This document shows, piece by piece, positions 39,316 through 48,232 of a stretch of 64,000 bases of DNA. The notes under the pieces are model-generated. The model was not told the origin of the DNA and searched no databases. It saw only the letters and a list, made by a program, of their open reading frames with translations. A program made the translations under genes and the position numbers. Positions within the stretch are counted from its first letter, which is position 1; the number at the start of each line of letters is the position of its first letter. Origin of the DNA: Mesorhizobium sp. (GTDB lineage Bacteria; Pseudomonadota; Alphaproteobacteria; Rhizobiales; Rhizobiaceae); assembly GCA_004020645.1 (NCBI GenBank), contig SAQL01000003.1:62001-126000 (forward strand), written 5' to 3'.

Positions 39316-40767
39316 ATGACCAGCGACGACAAGACCTATGCGGGCAAGGGCCGCGTTGTGATCCGCGGCGCGTCCGTCATGACGATGGACGACGGAATCG
39401 GGGATTTCGATAGCGCCGACGTTCTCATCGGCGATGGCAAGATTATCGCCATCGAGAAGACCATCCCCGTCGACGATGCGTTGGTGGTGGAGGCTGCCGG
39501 CAAGATCCTGATGCCGGGCATGGTCGATGCCCACAGGCATCTCTGGCAGGATCTCGCCAAGAACTATTCGTTCGGCAACTTCATGTTCGACACGAATGTC
39601 CGCTACGGTCCGATGTGTTCGGCCGAGGACTTCTTTCTTGCGAACTATATCGGCGGCAAGACGGCGCTGGATTCCGGCGTCACCTGCGTCGTCGACTTCT
39701 GCCATTTGCTGCAGAACGGCGAACAGGCTGACGCCGCGGCGCGCGGAACGCTTGCTGCGGGCGTGGGCGGCTTCTTCTGTCCGCAATTGTTGCCTCCCCC
39801 GCGCAGCTACCTCCACGGGAAACCGATCGATGCTGAAGCTGCATGGGCTGAAACGATGGCCGCGGCCGACCCCGAAGGGGTCAGCGTGCTCGCCGAGCTG
39901 CGCGATCGGCATTTCCCCTCGAAGGACGGCCGCCTGCGCTTCGGCGTCTGCCTGACGGGGACCGAGTTTGCGCACCGCACGCGCGCGCAAATCCATCAGG
40001 AATTCGAATATGCCCGACGTCTCGAGGCCGGCCTCGTGACACAGCATCTGCTCGGCGTCAGCGGCGCGTGGCGCGCCGGCATGGAGCGCAGCTACCGGAC
40101 CATCCCCGATCTCCACGCGGCCGGATTGATCCGGCCCGGCTTCCTGGTTGCGCATGGAAACGGGCTGTCCGACGAAGAGCTGTCGATGATCGCCGATGAC
40201 GGTGGCAGCATCGCTTCGACCGTCATGGGCGAGACGGCATATGCGTATCCGTCAGTCCATGCACGCTTCCACCGCGCCAGCGGTGCGGCGTCGATCGGCG
40301 CGGACGGCACCGGGCGGGACACGCACGACTATTTCCAGCACATCAGGCTCGCCAAGTATGGCCTGTACCGGGATGAAGAGAACATTGGGTTGGCGCACTC
40401 GCTTCGTCCCCAGGACTATCTGCGGCTCGCGACGATCGAAGGCGCGCGTGCCCTGGGTCTGGAGTCTCAGCTCGGCAGCATCACGCCGGACAAGCAGGCC
40501 GACCTCGTCCTGCTCCGCACCAACCGTACGTTCTTTCCGCAGGTAGGCGATCTCGCCTCCAGGGTCTTTGGGTATTCGAGCATCGAGGACGTCGACAGCG
40601 TCTGGGTCTGCGGCGAACGCGTCAAGCAGGATGGCAGCCTGATCGGCTTTTCCTGGCAGGAACAGTTTGCCAAATGCCAGGCCGCCTGGAGCCGGATCGA
40701 GGCTGCCGCCAGGAAGATTGAGTTCCAGGGAGCCTTGGGGCCTACATTCCCTGCCAGGGGCAGTTAG
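39316..40767 (+). CDS. Metal-dependent amidohydrolase (TrzN/AtzA/guanine-deaminase-like)
   Basis: 483 aa composite-barrel amidohydrolase. HxH ligands are H73 and H75 (VDAHRHLWQ), a third His is in TQHLLG, a fourth in LVAHGNGLSD, and the catalytic Asp in SIGADGTGRD. The pattern is that of hydrolytic deaminases or dechlorinases acting on nucleobases and triazines. AGGAGA precedes the ATG. Next to a Liv importer and a RidA-like gene, it probably deaminates an imported nitrogen heterocycle; the exact substrate cannot be read from sequence. Confidence 0.88.
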   Translation: MTSDDKTYAGKGRVVIRGASVMTMDDGIGDFDSADVLIGDGKIIAIEKTIPVDDALVVEAAGKILMPGMVDAHRHLWQDLAKNYSFGNFMFDTNVRYGPMCSAEDFFLANYIGGKTALDSGVTCVVDFCHLLQNGEQADAAARGTLAAGVGGFFCPQLLPPPRSYLHGKPIDAEAAWAETMAAADPEGVSVLAELRDRHFPSKDGRLRFGVCLTGTEFAHRTRAQIHQEFEYARRLEAGLVTQHLLGVSGAWRAGMERSYRTIPDLHAAGLIRPGFLVAHGNGLSDEELSMIADDGGSIASTVMGETAYAYPSVHARFHRASGAASIGADGTGRDTHDYFQHIRLAKYGLYRDEENIGLAHSLRPQDYLRLATIEGARALGLESQLGSITPDKQADLVLLRTNRTFFPQVGDLASRVFGYSSIEDVDSVWVCGERVKQDGSLIGFSWQEQFAKCQAAWSRIEAAARKIEFQGALGPTFPARGS

Positions 40768-40912
40768 GCGGACAGGTTTTCCATTCGCGCCGAACCGGGA
40801 CGAGGGGTTCGACAGGCCCGGCCTGTTTTGAGGGGCCAGTCACGTCCGCTCACCTGTCTCATCCAGCCGGGCACTTCATTCCCGGCTTCAATCGCATGAG
40901 GAGCAAACTTTG

Positions 40913-41872
40913 ATGTCGCCCAACTCGATCGCCGGTGGGGAAAACCCGCTCGAACTCATCGTTTTCCCGGGCGGCTTCAACTGGTCGCTCTTTGTCGCCA
41001 ATGAAAAGGGCTTCTTTGCCGACAATGGTGTCGCCGTGAACATCACGCCGACGCCGGATTCGAAGTTTCAGATGGCAGGGCTGATCGACGGCCGATTCGA
41101 CATTGCCTTCACCGCGATGGACAATGTCGTCGCCTATTCGGAAGGCCAGGGGGTCGCGACGACGGAACATGAGCCGGATATCTTTGCCTTCATGGGTTGC
41201 GACAGCGGATTTCTTCGATTGGTGTCGGTCCCGGACGTCACGAGCATCGAGCAGCTTGCCGGCAGTAGGCTCGGTGTCGATGCTCTCACGACAGGCTATG
41301 CCTTCGTGCTCCACAAGCTTCTGGACCTGGCCGGGATCGGACGGGAGGGTGTCAATTTCGTTCAGGCCGGAGGCGTCAAGAGCCGGTGCGACGCGCTGTT
41401 GCGGAGGGAGTTTGAGGCGACGCTTCTGATCACGCCCTTTGAGGCCATTGCGGAGGAAAAGGGTTTCAATCGGCTGGCCGACGCCTCGCGGGCGCTCGGC
41501 GCTTACCAGGGTGTCGTCGCGGCCGCGCGGCGCCCATGGGCGCGCGATCATGGCCACAAGATCCTCGCCTTCATTCGCGGCTATCGCGCCGCACTCGACT
41601 GGCTCTTCGATCCGGCAAACAAGAAGGAGGCGCTGGAGATATTCAGGCGCAACGTGCCGGGCGTGGACGATGCCATGGCCGGCAAGTCATACGAGATCCT
41701 CCTCGACAAGGACGAAGGCTTCTTCAGGGATGGCCACCTAGACAAGGAGGGTATTGCCAATGTCGTCGCCCTTCGCAGCGAGTACGGGCAGCCGAGCAAA
41801 GTGCTGGACGATCCCGCGAAGTACTATGACGCCAGCTTCTTGGCGGATGCGGGCAGGCGGGCGCAGCGCTGA
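40913..41872 (+). CDS. NMT1/THI5-like substrate-binding domain protein without signal peptide
   Basis: About 319 aa with the NMT1/SsuA-type binding fold: NEKGFFADNGVAVNITPTP, LIDGRFDIAFTAMDNVVAY, LAGSRLGVDALTTGYAF, DANAKKEALEI-like helix near 235. No hydrophobic signal segment follows the N terminus (MSPNSIAGGENPLELIVF), unlike ordinary periplasmic binding proteins, and no permease or ATPase is adjacent. It may be cytoplasmic, or belong to an enzyme-like branch of the family. AGGAG precedes ATG 40913; TTG 40910 is possible. Confidence 0.75.
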   Translation: MSPNSIAGGENPLELIVFPGGFNWSLFVANEKGFFADNGVAVNITPTPDSKFQMAGLIDGRFDIAFTAMDNVVAYSEGQGVATTEHEPDIFAFMGCDSGFLRLVSVPDVTSIEQLAGSRLGVDALTTGYAFVLHKLLDLAGIGREGVNFVQAGGVKSRCDALLRREFEATLLITPFEAIAEEKGFNRLADASRALGAYQGVVAAARRPWARDHGHKILAFIRGYRAALDWLFDPANKKEALEIFRRNVPGVDDAMAGKSYEILLDKDEGFFRDGHLDKEGIANVVALRSEYGQPSKVLDDPAKYYDASFLADAGRRAQR

Positions 41873-42050
41873 GTTGACGGCTGATTGCATCTGCGAATGG
41901 GCGCTGGAATAGGCCATGGTGCGCGCTTATCATCCCGTTGCGCCACCCGCCACTGTCGATGATGTCTGGATCACGGGCTATGGTCTCCGTGCAGAGCCGG
42001 GTCGGTGTGGAGGGAGCCGAGCGCTCCAGGAAGGACGCTCACTGAAGCCT

Positions 42051-42389
42051 TCAGGGAAGAGCGCCGCCACGATTGGACAGATCGACGCTGACCGTAATGC
42101 GACCCTCATTGACGACCCACCTGTGGATACTCGGCTCGCGAAGGCCGGCGGCAACGAACGGATCGTCTTTGGCGATGAGACGAGCCTCCTCGAAGGAAGC
42201 CGCCCGGACGATCGTGACGCCGTCACCCGTCATCTCGCCGCTTTCGTCGAGGACGGGGCCGGACGCAAAGAGCACGCCTGCTTGCTCGAGCCCGATAATA
42301 TAGAGAAGGTGTGCTCTGAGTTCGCTCTGTAGCGCGCGCGGATCCACCAGAGATCTGTTGCTGATGAGAAAAAGCTCCTTCCGCATCAT
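42051..42389 (-). CDS. YciI-family protein
   Basis: 112 aa with the YciI dimeric alpha+beta fold: MRKELFLISNRSL at the start, RAHLLYIIGLEQAGVLFASGPVLDESG, and AKDDPFVAAGLREPSIHRWVVNEG. The His-Asp pair proposed as catalytic in YciI is plausible in H...DDPF. The function in vivo is unclear; relatives include muconolactone-isomerase-like and dehalogenase-like proteins. The longer open frame upstream is a shadow of the GntR gene; ATG 42389 lies 43 bases after the GntR stop, so the two are probably co-transcribed. Confidence 0.8.
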   Translation of the reverse strand: MMRKELFLISNRSLVDPRALQSELRAHLLYIIGLEQAGVLFASGPVLDESGEMTGDGVTIVRAASFEEARLIAKDDPFVAAGLREPSIHRWVVNEGRITVSVDLSNRGGALP

Positions 42390-42432
42390 TCCGGAAAGAA
42401 GCTCGGCCGCCGTGCGCGTATCCTGGGGCAAG

Positions 42433-43170
42433 TCACTCACCGGCGGCTTCACCGATATCCTCGATCGCGGCGAGTACCTGTCGGGTGGTGGACCTGTAGT
42501 GATCTTCCAGCGCCGCGAGCGCTTGATCGACATTCCGTTCGAGGGCGGCATCGACGATCTGCTTGTGCTCACGCGTGGTATCACGCGTAAGCTTTTGCGT
42601 CGGCACCTTGGTGGCCCGTACGATCCGGAAACGCTCTGCCTGATCAAAAAAAAGGGCGGCGAGGTTCATCTGCCAGGTCGAGCCACAAGCCGAGAGGAGT
42701 GACATGTGAAAGGCGCGGTGATGCTTGACCCAGGTTTCCGCCTCGCTGCCTGGCATGTGGGGGATAGGGATCCTGGAAAGAGAGTGGAAAGCCGCCACGA
42801 GCCTGGTCTCCCATTGGAGGTCGCCATCACGGATCGAACGGGCCAAGGCCGCGCATTCGATTATGAGGCGCGTTTCCATCACATCGATGACATCGGCTTC
42901 GCTGATAGTTGCCACCCGAAAGCCGCGCTGGCCAACCGAGGTCACGAGCCGCTCCGCGGCAAGCCGCGAAAGCGCCTCACGGAGTGGACTTACGCCAATG
43001 CCATAGGCAGCCCGCAGGTTATCGGAGCGCAGTGGCGACCCCGGAGGGAGCACGCCCCACACAATATCCGACCTGAGTTTCCGATAAATAATCTCGGTTA
43101 GAGTCCGGGGGGCGCCCTCTTCTGTTGAATGGGCGCCGGATACGGAGTCGGCTGTGATCGACGTTTTCAT
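42433..43170 (-). CDS. GntR-family regulator (FadR-type, FCD domain)
   Basis: 245 aa. N-terminal winged HTH (IIYRKLRSDIVWGVLPPGSPLRSDNLRAAYGIGVSPLREALSRL) and an all-helical FCD effector domain with the His/Asp-rich HHRAFHMSLLSACG stretch that binds metal in this family. Start ATG 43170 excludes the 84-codon upstream extension. Divergent from the operon at 43361-48211; the perfect inverted repeat at 43215-43243 in the shared promoter region is the likely operator. Confidence 0.92.
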   Translation of the reverse strand: MKTSITADSVSGAHSTEEGAPRTLTEIIYRKLRSDIVWGVLPPGSPLRSDNLRAAYGIGVSPLREALSRLAAERLVTSVGQRGFRVATISEADVIDVMETRLIIECAALARSIRDGDLQWETRLVAAFHSLSRIPIPHMPGSEAETWVKHHRAFHMSLLSACGSTWQMNLAALFFDQAERFRIVRATKVPTQKLTRDTTREHKQIVDAALERNVDQALAALEDHYRSTTRQVLAAIEDIGEAAGE

Positions 43171-43214
43171 AAAACGAGTTCTTGACACAGGTGCAAGGCG
43201 AGTTCTAGTGACAT

Positions 43215-43243
43215 ATTTGGAAATTAGATGAAAATTTCCAAAT
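43215..43243. promoter_or_regulatory. Perfect 11-bp inverted repeat in divergent GntR promoter region
   Basis: ATTTGGAAATT (43215-43225), 7 bases, AATTTCCAAAT (43233-43243). It is a perfect inverted repeat 45 bases upstream of the GntR start and 118 before the rightward operon. Position suggests operator function; it is longer and more widely spaced than most FadR-type sites (TNGTNNNACNA), so another protein could be involved. Confidence 0.65.
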
Positions 43244-43360
43244 TGCCGCGATGAACGATTGTCGGACGCACCACGGGCCTCTCGCAAGGTCTTCGGCGCC
43301 GCGCGGAGTCGCGCCAGATGCCGATTAAATGAGGCGCATGTCAGGTCAAGGGAGCCGGCT

Positions 43361-44272
43361 ATGGGTGTGATCGGAATGATAGGGCTGGGGCAGATGGGAC
43401 TTCCCATGGCCGCGAATCTCATGAAAGCCGACCATACCGTGGTTGGCTACCGCCGCGGCGAATGCGCGGATTTCAGGGCGCTGGGCGGCATCCCTGCGGC
43501 CTCAGCACGAGAGGTGGCGGAGCGCTGCGACATAATCCTGTGCTGCATCCCCAATGAGCCTGCGTTGGAGGATGTTGTCTCCGGCGTGCACGGGATCGCA
43601 ATCGGCGACTGCTCGAACCGGATCGTGGTCGAGCTTTCCACTCTGAGCACCAGCGCTAAGACGCGACAGGCCGACGCGCTGGCGGCAAAGGGCGGGACGA
43701 TGCTCGACTGCGCCATCAGCGGCATTCCCCGGATGGTGGCGGAGCGGCAGGGCGTCGTCTTCGCCAGCGGCGATGAACCGGCTTTCGAGCGGGTGAGGGG
43801 AGTTCTCGACGTGGTCACCGCGAAGCTTTTCTACATGGGCGCGTTCGGGACGGCGCTGAACGCGAAGCTGTGTGCCAACATGCTGGTTGCCATCAACATC
43901 GCATCGACCGCCGAGACGCTGGCTTTCGGCCGAAAGCTCGGCGTCGATCCGCTGCGTCTGGTGGAGGCGCTGAAGGACGGTGCGGGCGGATCGCTGCAGT
44001 TCACCGTGCGGGCAGCAAGGATGGCTACCGGCGACTGGAAGCGGGTGATGGGGTCTACGGCCATGCTCGCCAAGGACCTCCACTTGATCGAAGAAAAAAG
44101 CGGGGAGATTGGGTGCCCCACCCCGATCCTGATGACAGCCGCCCGCATCTACGACGAAGCGATGGCGGGAGGATATGCGGAGACCGATGTGGCAGCTGTC
44201 TACGCAATAGTCGCCAGAAGGGCGGGCCTCGACGTGCCAGGCGAGGAATCGGACAAAACGGAGAATGGATGA
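43361..44272 (+). CDS. NAD(P)-dependent beta-hydroxyacid dehydrogenase (3-hydroxyisobutyrate dehydrogenase family)
   Basis: 303 aa. Rossmann GLGQMGLPMAANLM at 8-21; substrate loop DCAISGIPRMVAERQG (usually DAPVSGG, here altered); Lys of AKLCANMLVAINI near residue 170 is the catalytic Lys of the family. It oxidises a beta-hydroxyacid to a semialdehyde or keto acid. ATG 43361 has GGAG 7 bases upstream; a longer open frame is not supported. Overlaps the FAH gene by 4 bases. Confidence 0.88.
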   Translation: MGVIGMIGLGQMGLPMAANLMKADHTVVGYRRGECADFRALGGIPAASAREVAERCDIILCCIPNEPALEDVVSGVHGIAIGDCSNRIVVELSTLSTSAKTRQADALAAKGGTMLDCAISGIPRMVAERQGVVFASGDEPAFERVRGVLDVVTAKLFYMGAFGTALNAKLCANMLVAINIASTAETLAFGRKLGVDPLRLVEALKDGAGGSLQFTVRAARMATGDWKRVMGSTAMLAKDLHLIEEKSGEIGCPTPILMTAARIYDEAMAGGYAETDVAAVYAIVARRAGLDVPGEESDKTENG

Positions 44273-45147
44273 TGAAGCGCTACAAGTTGGGAACGGGTCT
44301 AATCATGGGCAGGCCGCAGCCCCTGGTGCTTGTAGAAGACCGAGTGCTCACATTGGCTGAAGTGCTGGGGGAGGGTGCCCCTGCCACGCTGCTTGATGTC
44401 CTCGCCGACTGGCGCCGACTGGAGAATGAAATCATGGAGCACGTCGAACGAATTTCCGGCGGCAGGGCTCCCGAGTCGATCGACTATCTGCCCCCTGTCC
44501 CCAAGCCGCGCAAGGTCATCTGCGTCGGCACCAACTACCGCGACCATCTGGCGGAGATGAAGGTCACCACCCTTCCGGCGTTTCCCTACTCTTTCTTCCG
44601 TCCGCATACGTCGCTGGCTGCCCATCGCGAGGAAATTCGCCTGCCGAAGGGCGCAAAATTTGTGGATTGGGAGGCCGAGCTCGGCGTGATCGTGGGAGCG
44701 ACCATCGGGCCTGACCATGGGTCGGATCTGCTTGAGGCGGTGGCAGGATATACGGTCGTGAACGACATCTCCGCCCGCGATTGGATCGCCAGCCGACCGC
44801 CGGTCGGCATCGACTGGGTGATGCAGAAGGCGTGGGATAAGTTCCAGCCCACTGGCCCCTGGGTTACGCCGGCTCGCTTCGTGCCCGAGCCGCAGCGGCT
44901 CGCCATCGAGCTCACAGTTAACGGGGTGGTGAAGCAGAAGTCCAGCACTGGCGAAATGATCTTCGGCGTTCGCGAGATCATCAAGCATCTTGCTTCGATC
45001 ATGACGCTTGAGCCTGGGGACATCATCGCCACCGGTACGCCCGCGGGCGTTGGCTTCGGTCGCACTCCGCCGGAATTCATCCGGAGAGGGGATCAGGTGA
45101 AGGTCACGATCAACGGCTTGGGGACGCTCGAAAACCGCTTCGTCTGA
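44269..45147 (+). CDS. Fumarylacetoacetate hydrolase-family protein
   Basis: 292 aa with an N-terminal lid (about 1-75) and the FAH core: KVICVGTNYRDHLAEM, metal-binding EAELGVIVGATIG, VVNDISARDW, FFRPHTSLAAH and DIIATGTPAGVGFGR. Such Mg2+-enzymes cleave acylpyruvates or decarboxylate/hydrate ring-cleavage products. ATG 44269 overlaps the preceding stop. With the extradiol dioxygenase next door it probably processes the ring-cleavage product. Confidence 0.92.
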   Translation: MMKRYKLGTGLIMGRPQPLVLVEDRVLTLAEVLGEGAPATLLDVLADWRRLENEIMEHVERISGGRAPESIDYLPPVPKPRKVICVGTNYRDHLAEMKVTTLPAFPYSFFRPHTSLAAHREEIRLPKGAKFVDWEAELGVIVGATIGPDHGSDLLEAVAGYTVVNDISARDWIASRPPVGIDWVMQKAWDKFQPTGPWVTPARFVPEPQRLAIELTVNGVVKQKSSTGEMIFGVREIIKHLASIMTLEPGDIIATGTPAGVGFGRTPPEFIRRGDQVKVTINGLGTLENRFV

Positions 45148-45189
45148 TCCAAATCGAACTTGCTCCTCAGAACATGAAAGAATGACACC

Positions 45190-46074
45190 ATGATAAAGGT
45201 CAACCGCATCGTCTACGCCGCGTTCGAGACGCCTGATTTGAACGCCCAGATCGATCATTACACGAAAGTGATGGGGCTGACCCTGATCGACCGCGACAAC
45301 GACGCCGCCTATCTCTCCACCGGGGCCGACCACCATACTGTTGTGTTGCGCCAAGGTTCGACGGCGCGTTGCGACGCGCTGGGATTTCAGCTCCCGCCCG
45401 GAGCGAGCCTCAGCGATTACGCCAAGCAGATCGAAGGCCATGGCATCCGGACAAAACGCCTGTCGGACAGCCAGCCTAGCATCGGCGAAGCGCTGGTGTT
45501 CGATGATTCAAAGGGAACGCGGGTCGAAACATTCGTCTCAACGACGCCAGCCAACGCCGGCTTCCAACGCGCCGGCATTGCTCCCAACAAGCTCGGGCAT
45601 GTCGCTTTCAATGTGACAGACATAGAGGCTACCGTCGGCTTCTACTGTGGCGTACTCGGGTTTAAGGTGAGCGACTGGATGGGCGATTTCTTTGCCTTCC
45701 TCCGCTGCGGCCCGGACCACCATACGATCAATCTGGTCTCTGGAACGGCGGGCAAGATGCACCATATCGCCTTCGAACTGCGCGACTGGACGCACATTCG
45801 CGATGCCTGCGATCTCCTGGCCAGGGACCGTGTCCCGCTTGTCTGGGGACCCGTGCGACACGGCATCGGCCACAACATCTCAACCTATCACCGCAACGCC
45901 GACGGCCAAATCATTGAACTCTTCTGTGAACTCGACCGGGTGAACGAGGAACTGGAAATCTATGATCCCCGGCCGACACACCAGGAGTTTCCCCAGAAGG
46001 GCAAGATCTGGGAAGATATTGGCATGGCTGCGAATATGTGGGGCACGCCCCCGCCTGAGGGTTTCCTGGACTGA
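45190..46074 (+). CDS. Extradiol-type ring-cleavage dioxygenase (VOC superfamily)
   Basis: 294 aa with two VOC modules. The iron triad of type I extradiol dioxygenases is visible in the second module: His of KLGHVAFNVTD, His of KMHHIAFELRD and Glu of QIIELFCELD. HPYH-like residues (GHNISTYHRNADG) supply the second-sphere His/Tyr. It should cleave a catechol-like ring next to the hydroxyls. It follows the FAH gene by 42 bases in the GntR-controlled operon. The substrate is unknown. Confidence 0.88.
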   Translation: MIKVNRIVYAAFETPDLNAQIDHYTKVMGLTLIDRDNDAAYLSTGADHHTVVLRQGSTARCDALGFQLPPGASLSDYAKQIEGHGIRTKRLSDSQPSIGEALVFDDSKGTRVETFVSTTPANAGFQRAGIAPNKLGHVAFNVTDIEATVGFYCGVLGFKVSDWMGDFFAFLRCGPDHHTINLVSGTAGKMHHIAFELRDWTHIRDACDLLARDRVPLVWGPVRHGIGHNISTYHRNADGQIIELFCELDRVNEELEIYDPRPTHQEFPQKGKIWEDIGMAANMWGTPPPEGFLD

Positions 46075-46144
46075 GGCTGCCGCTCGGGCGTCAGCGGCAC
46101 GGCGCCCGCCTTGCGCGCGGCTTTGACCGCACGGCACCCACTTA

Positions 46145-48211
46145 ATGGAGACGACATTGGAACAAACCCGGGTTACCAACCTCGTCAGGCTGTTAAATCC
46201 AAGATCGATCGCAGTTGTCGGCGCATCGGCCGATCCCTCGAAAGCAGGTTCGCAGGCACTGGCTTCGCTCTCGGGCTTTCTCGGCAAGCTGATGGCCGTC
46301 CACCCGCGAGAGCGCGAAGTGCAGGGGTTTTCCTGCTTTCCGAGCATCGCCGATCTGCCGGAGCCGGTCGATCTCGCGATCTTGGCCATACCGGCGCAGC
46401 ACTGCGTTAAAGCCGCCGCTGAAGCGGCCACCCGAGGTATCGGCGGCGTCTTCATCATATCTGGAGGTTTCGGCGAGTCCGGCGTGGAAGGTGCCAAGTT
46501 GCAGGATCAACTGGCGGAGATCTGCAGCGCGACGGGTCTCCGACTGCTCGGTCCAAACACGTCGGGTTTCATTAATCCGCGCGCAGGATGTGTCGCGAGC
46601 TTCGTCCCCGGCGTCGACCGGCTGCCTGCAGGCAATATCGCGGTTGTTGCCCAATCCGGAGGTGTCAATCTCAGCTTGAGTTTCCTTATCGAACGGCTGG
46701 GAGAGGGGATTTCCCTCGCGGTCGGCCTCGGCAACGCGGCCGACGTAACGACAGTCGATGTGCTGGAGATGCTCGCCGCCGACACGAACACCCATGCCAT
46801 TGCGCTCCATCTGGAAGGAGTTGCAGATGGTCGAAAATTGTATGACACGCTTTGCAAGGTGACGCCGCGCAAACCGGTCGTCGCCCTGGTGGCGGGACGA
46901 GCGGACATCGAGGAATTCGCGGTATCCCACACGGGAAACCTGATGGGTTCGCGACAGCGGACCGTATCGGCATTGATGCAGGCGGGGGCCGTCGTCGTTG
47001 AGACAACCGACGAACTCTCGCAGGCCGCCTCCATTCTCGCACGCCGGCGGCTGCCCCCTAAGGTGCGGAACGGTGTGGCGCTGATCACGGGTCAAGCCGG
47101 GCCGGGGCTTTTGATCGCCGACAGCTTGAAGTCCTCCGGCGTAGAGATGCCGGCTCTTTCGGACGAGACCGTCACGAAGATCGGCACGCTATTGCCGCCG
47201 ATGACGTTCGTCAAGAATCCGGTGGACACCGGACGACCCGGGCCGACATTTCCCCAGATCGTGCAACTTGTGGCACAGGATTCCGCTATCGACGCGATCC
47301 TCGTTTTCGCCCTTAGCGAGCCGTCGGTGCTCGATCCAGTGAAAGCGCTTATGCCTGCCGTCGACCTCACCGGAAAGCCTGTTGTGTTTGGTACACTCGG
47401 GATCGGAAGAGATATGGATGACGCAATGAAGGCGCTGCGGACATGCAATCTGCCGGCGATGCTTGGCCCTGAAAGGCTGGCGCTCGCAGCGATAGTGCTG
47501 GATGCGGATTCCCGCGCTCAGTGGTCGCTGGCGCAGCAACGACTCCCCGCCGGCGTGCCAACCGGCGAGCGGCTTGCTGGAGCGTTTGACGAGGATCGCG
47601 CGAAAGCCCTGTTGCGCACGTATGGCATAGCGACGCCGCGAAGCGCGCTTTGTGAAAACCGAGGCGAGGCCATCGCTGCTTTTCAGCAACTGCGCTCACC
47701 GGTGGTGGTGAAGATCGCGGCGACGGACATCGCCCACAAGACTGAGGCCGGTGGCGTCGTACTCGACGTTCGCAACGAGAGCGACCTGGAAAAGGCGCTA
47801 GACCGCATCGCGAAAATTCCAACAGTTCAGCCGGGTCGCGTGCTTATCGAAGAGATGGCGCTCCGTGGCGTCGAACTGATCGTGGGAGGTGTGCGCGATC
47901 CATCGTGGGGACCGGTGGTCGTCATCGGCATAGGCGGCGTTCTCGCAGAGGCGCTTTCGGATTCGATGGTGCGGTTGGCGCCGCTTTCAAGGTCGGACGT
48001 AGCAGCCATGCTGGGCGGCTTGCGGGCCAGGAAGCTTCTGGACGGCTTCCGGGATCTGCCAGAATGTAATCGAGATGCCATCGCCGAAGCGGCTATTGCA
48101 ATCGGGCGTTTGCTGGAAGAGCATCCGGAGATCGCTGAGGTGGAGATCAACCCACTTCGGGTCAACAAAGACTACGCCGTTGCCCTTGATGCCCTGGTCG
48201 TGCTTGCTTGA
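46145..48211 (+). CDS. NDP-forming acyl-CoA synthetase (acetate--CoA ligase family)
   Basis: 688 aa single-chain acyl-CoA synthetase (ACD/Pat type). A CoA-binding Rossmann domain starts near residue 20 (LNPRSIAVVGASADPSKAG), a succinyl-CoA-ligase domain carries the phospho-His candidate in AVSHTGNLMG, and an ATP-grasp domain (DEDRAKALLRTYGIATP, VVVKIAATDIAHKTEAGGV) forms the C terminus. It makes acyl-CoA with ADP and phosphate release, reversible in principle. As the last gene of the operon it probably activates or releases the acid product of ring cleavage. Confidence 0.9.
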   Translation: METTLEQTRVTNLVRLLNPRSIAVVGASADPSKAGSQALASLSGFLGKLMAVHPREREVQGFSCFPSIADLPEPVDLAILAIPAQHCVKAAAEAATRGIGGVFIISGGFGESGVEGAKLQDQLAEICSATGLRLLGPNTSGFINPRAGCVASFVPGVDRLPAGNIAVVAQSGGVNLSLSFLIERLGEGISLAVGLGNAADVTTVDVLEMLAADTNTHAIALHLEGVADGRKLYDTLCKVTPRKPVVALVAGRADIEEFAVSHTGNLMGSRQRTVSALMQAGAVVVETTDELSQAASILARRRLPPKVRNGVALITGQAGPGLLIADSLKSSGVEMPALSDETVTKIGTLLPPMTFVKNPVDTGRPGPTFPQIVQLVAQDSAIDAILVFALSEPSVLDPVKALMPAVDLTGKPVVFGTLGIGRDMDDAMKALRTCNLPAMLGPERLALAAIVLDADSRAQWSLAQQRLPAGVPTGERLAGAFDEDRAKALLRTYGIATPRSALCENRGEAIAAFQQLRSPVVVKIAATDIAHKTEAGGVVLDVRNESDLEKALDRIAKIPTVQPGRVLIEEMALRGVELIVGGVRDPSWGPVVVIGIGGVLAEALSDSMVRLAPLSRSDVAAMLGGLRARKLLDGFRDLPECNRDAIAEAAIAIGRLLEEHPEIAEVEINPLRVNKDYAVALDALVVLA

Positions 48212-48232
48212 CGCTGCACTCGAGGTCGAAAG

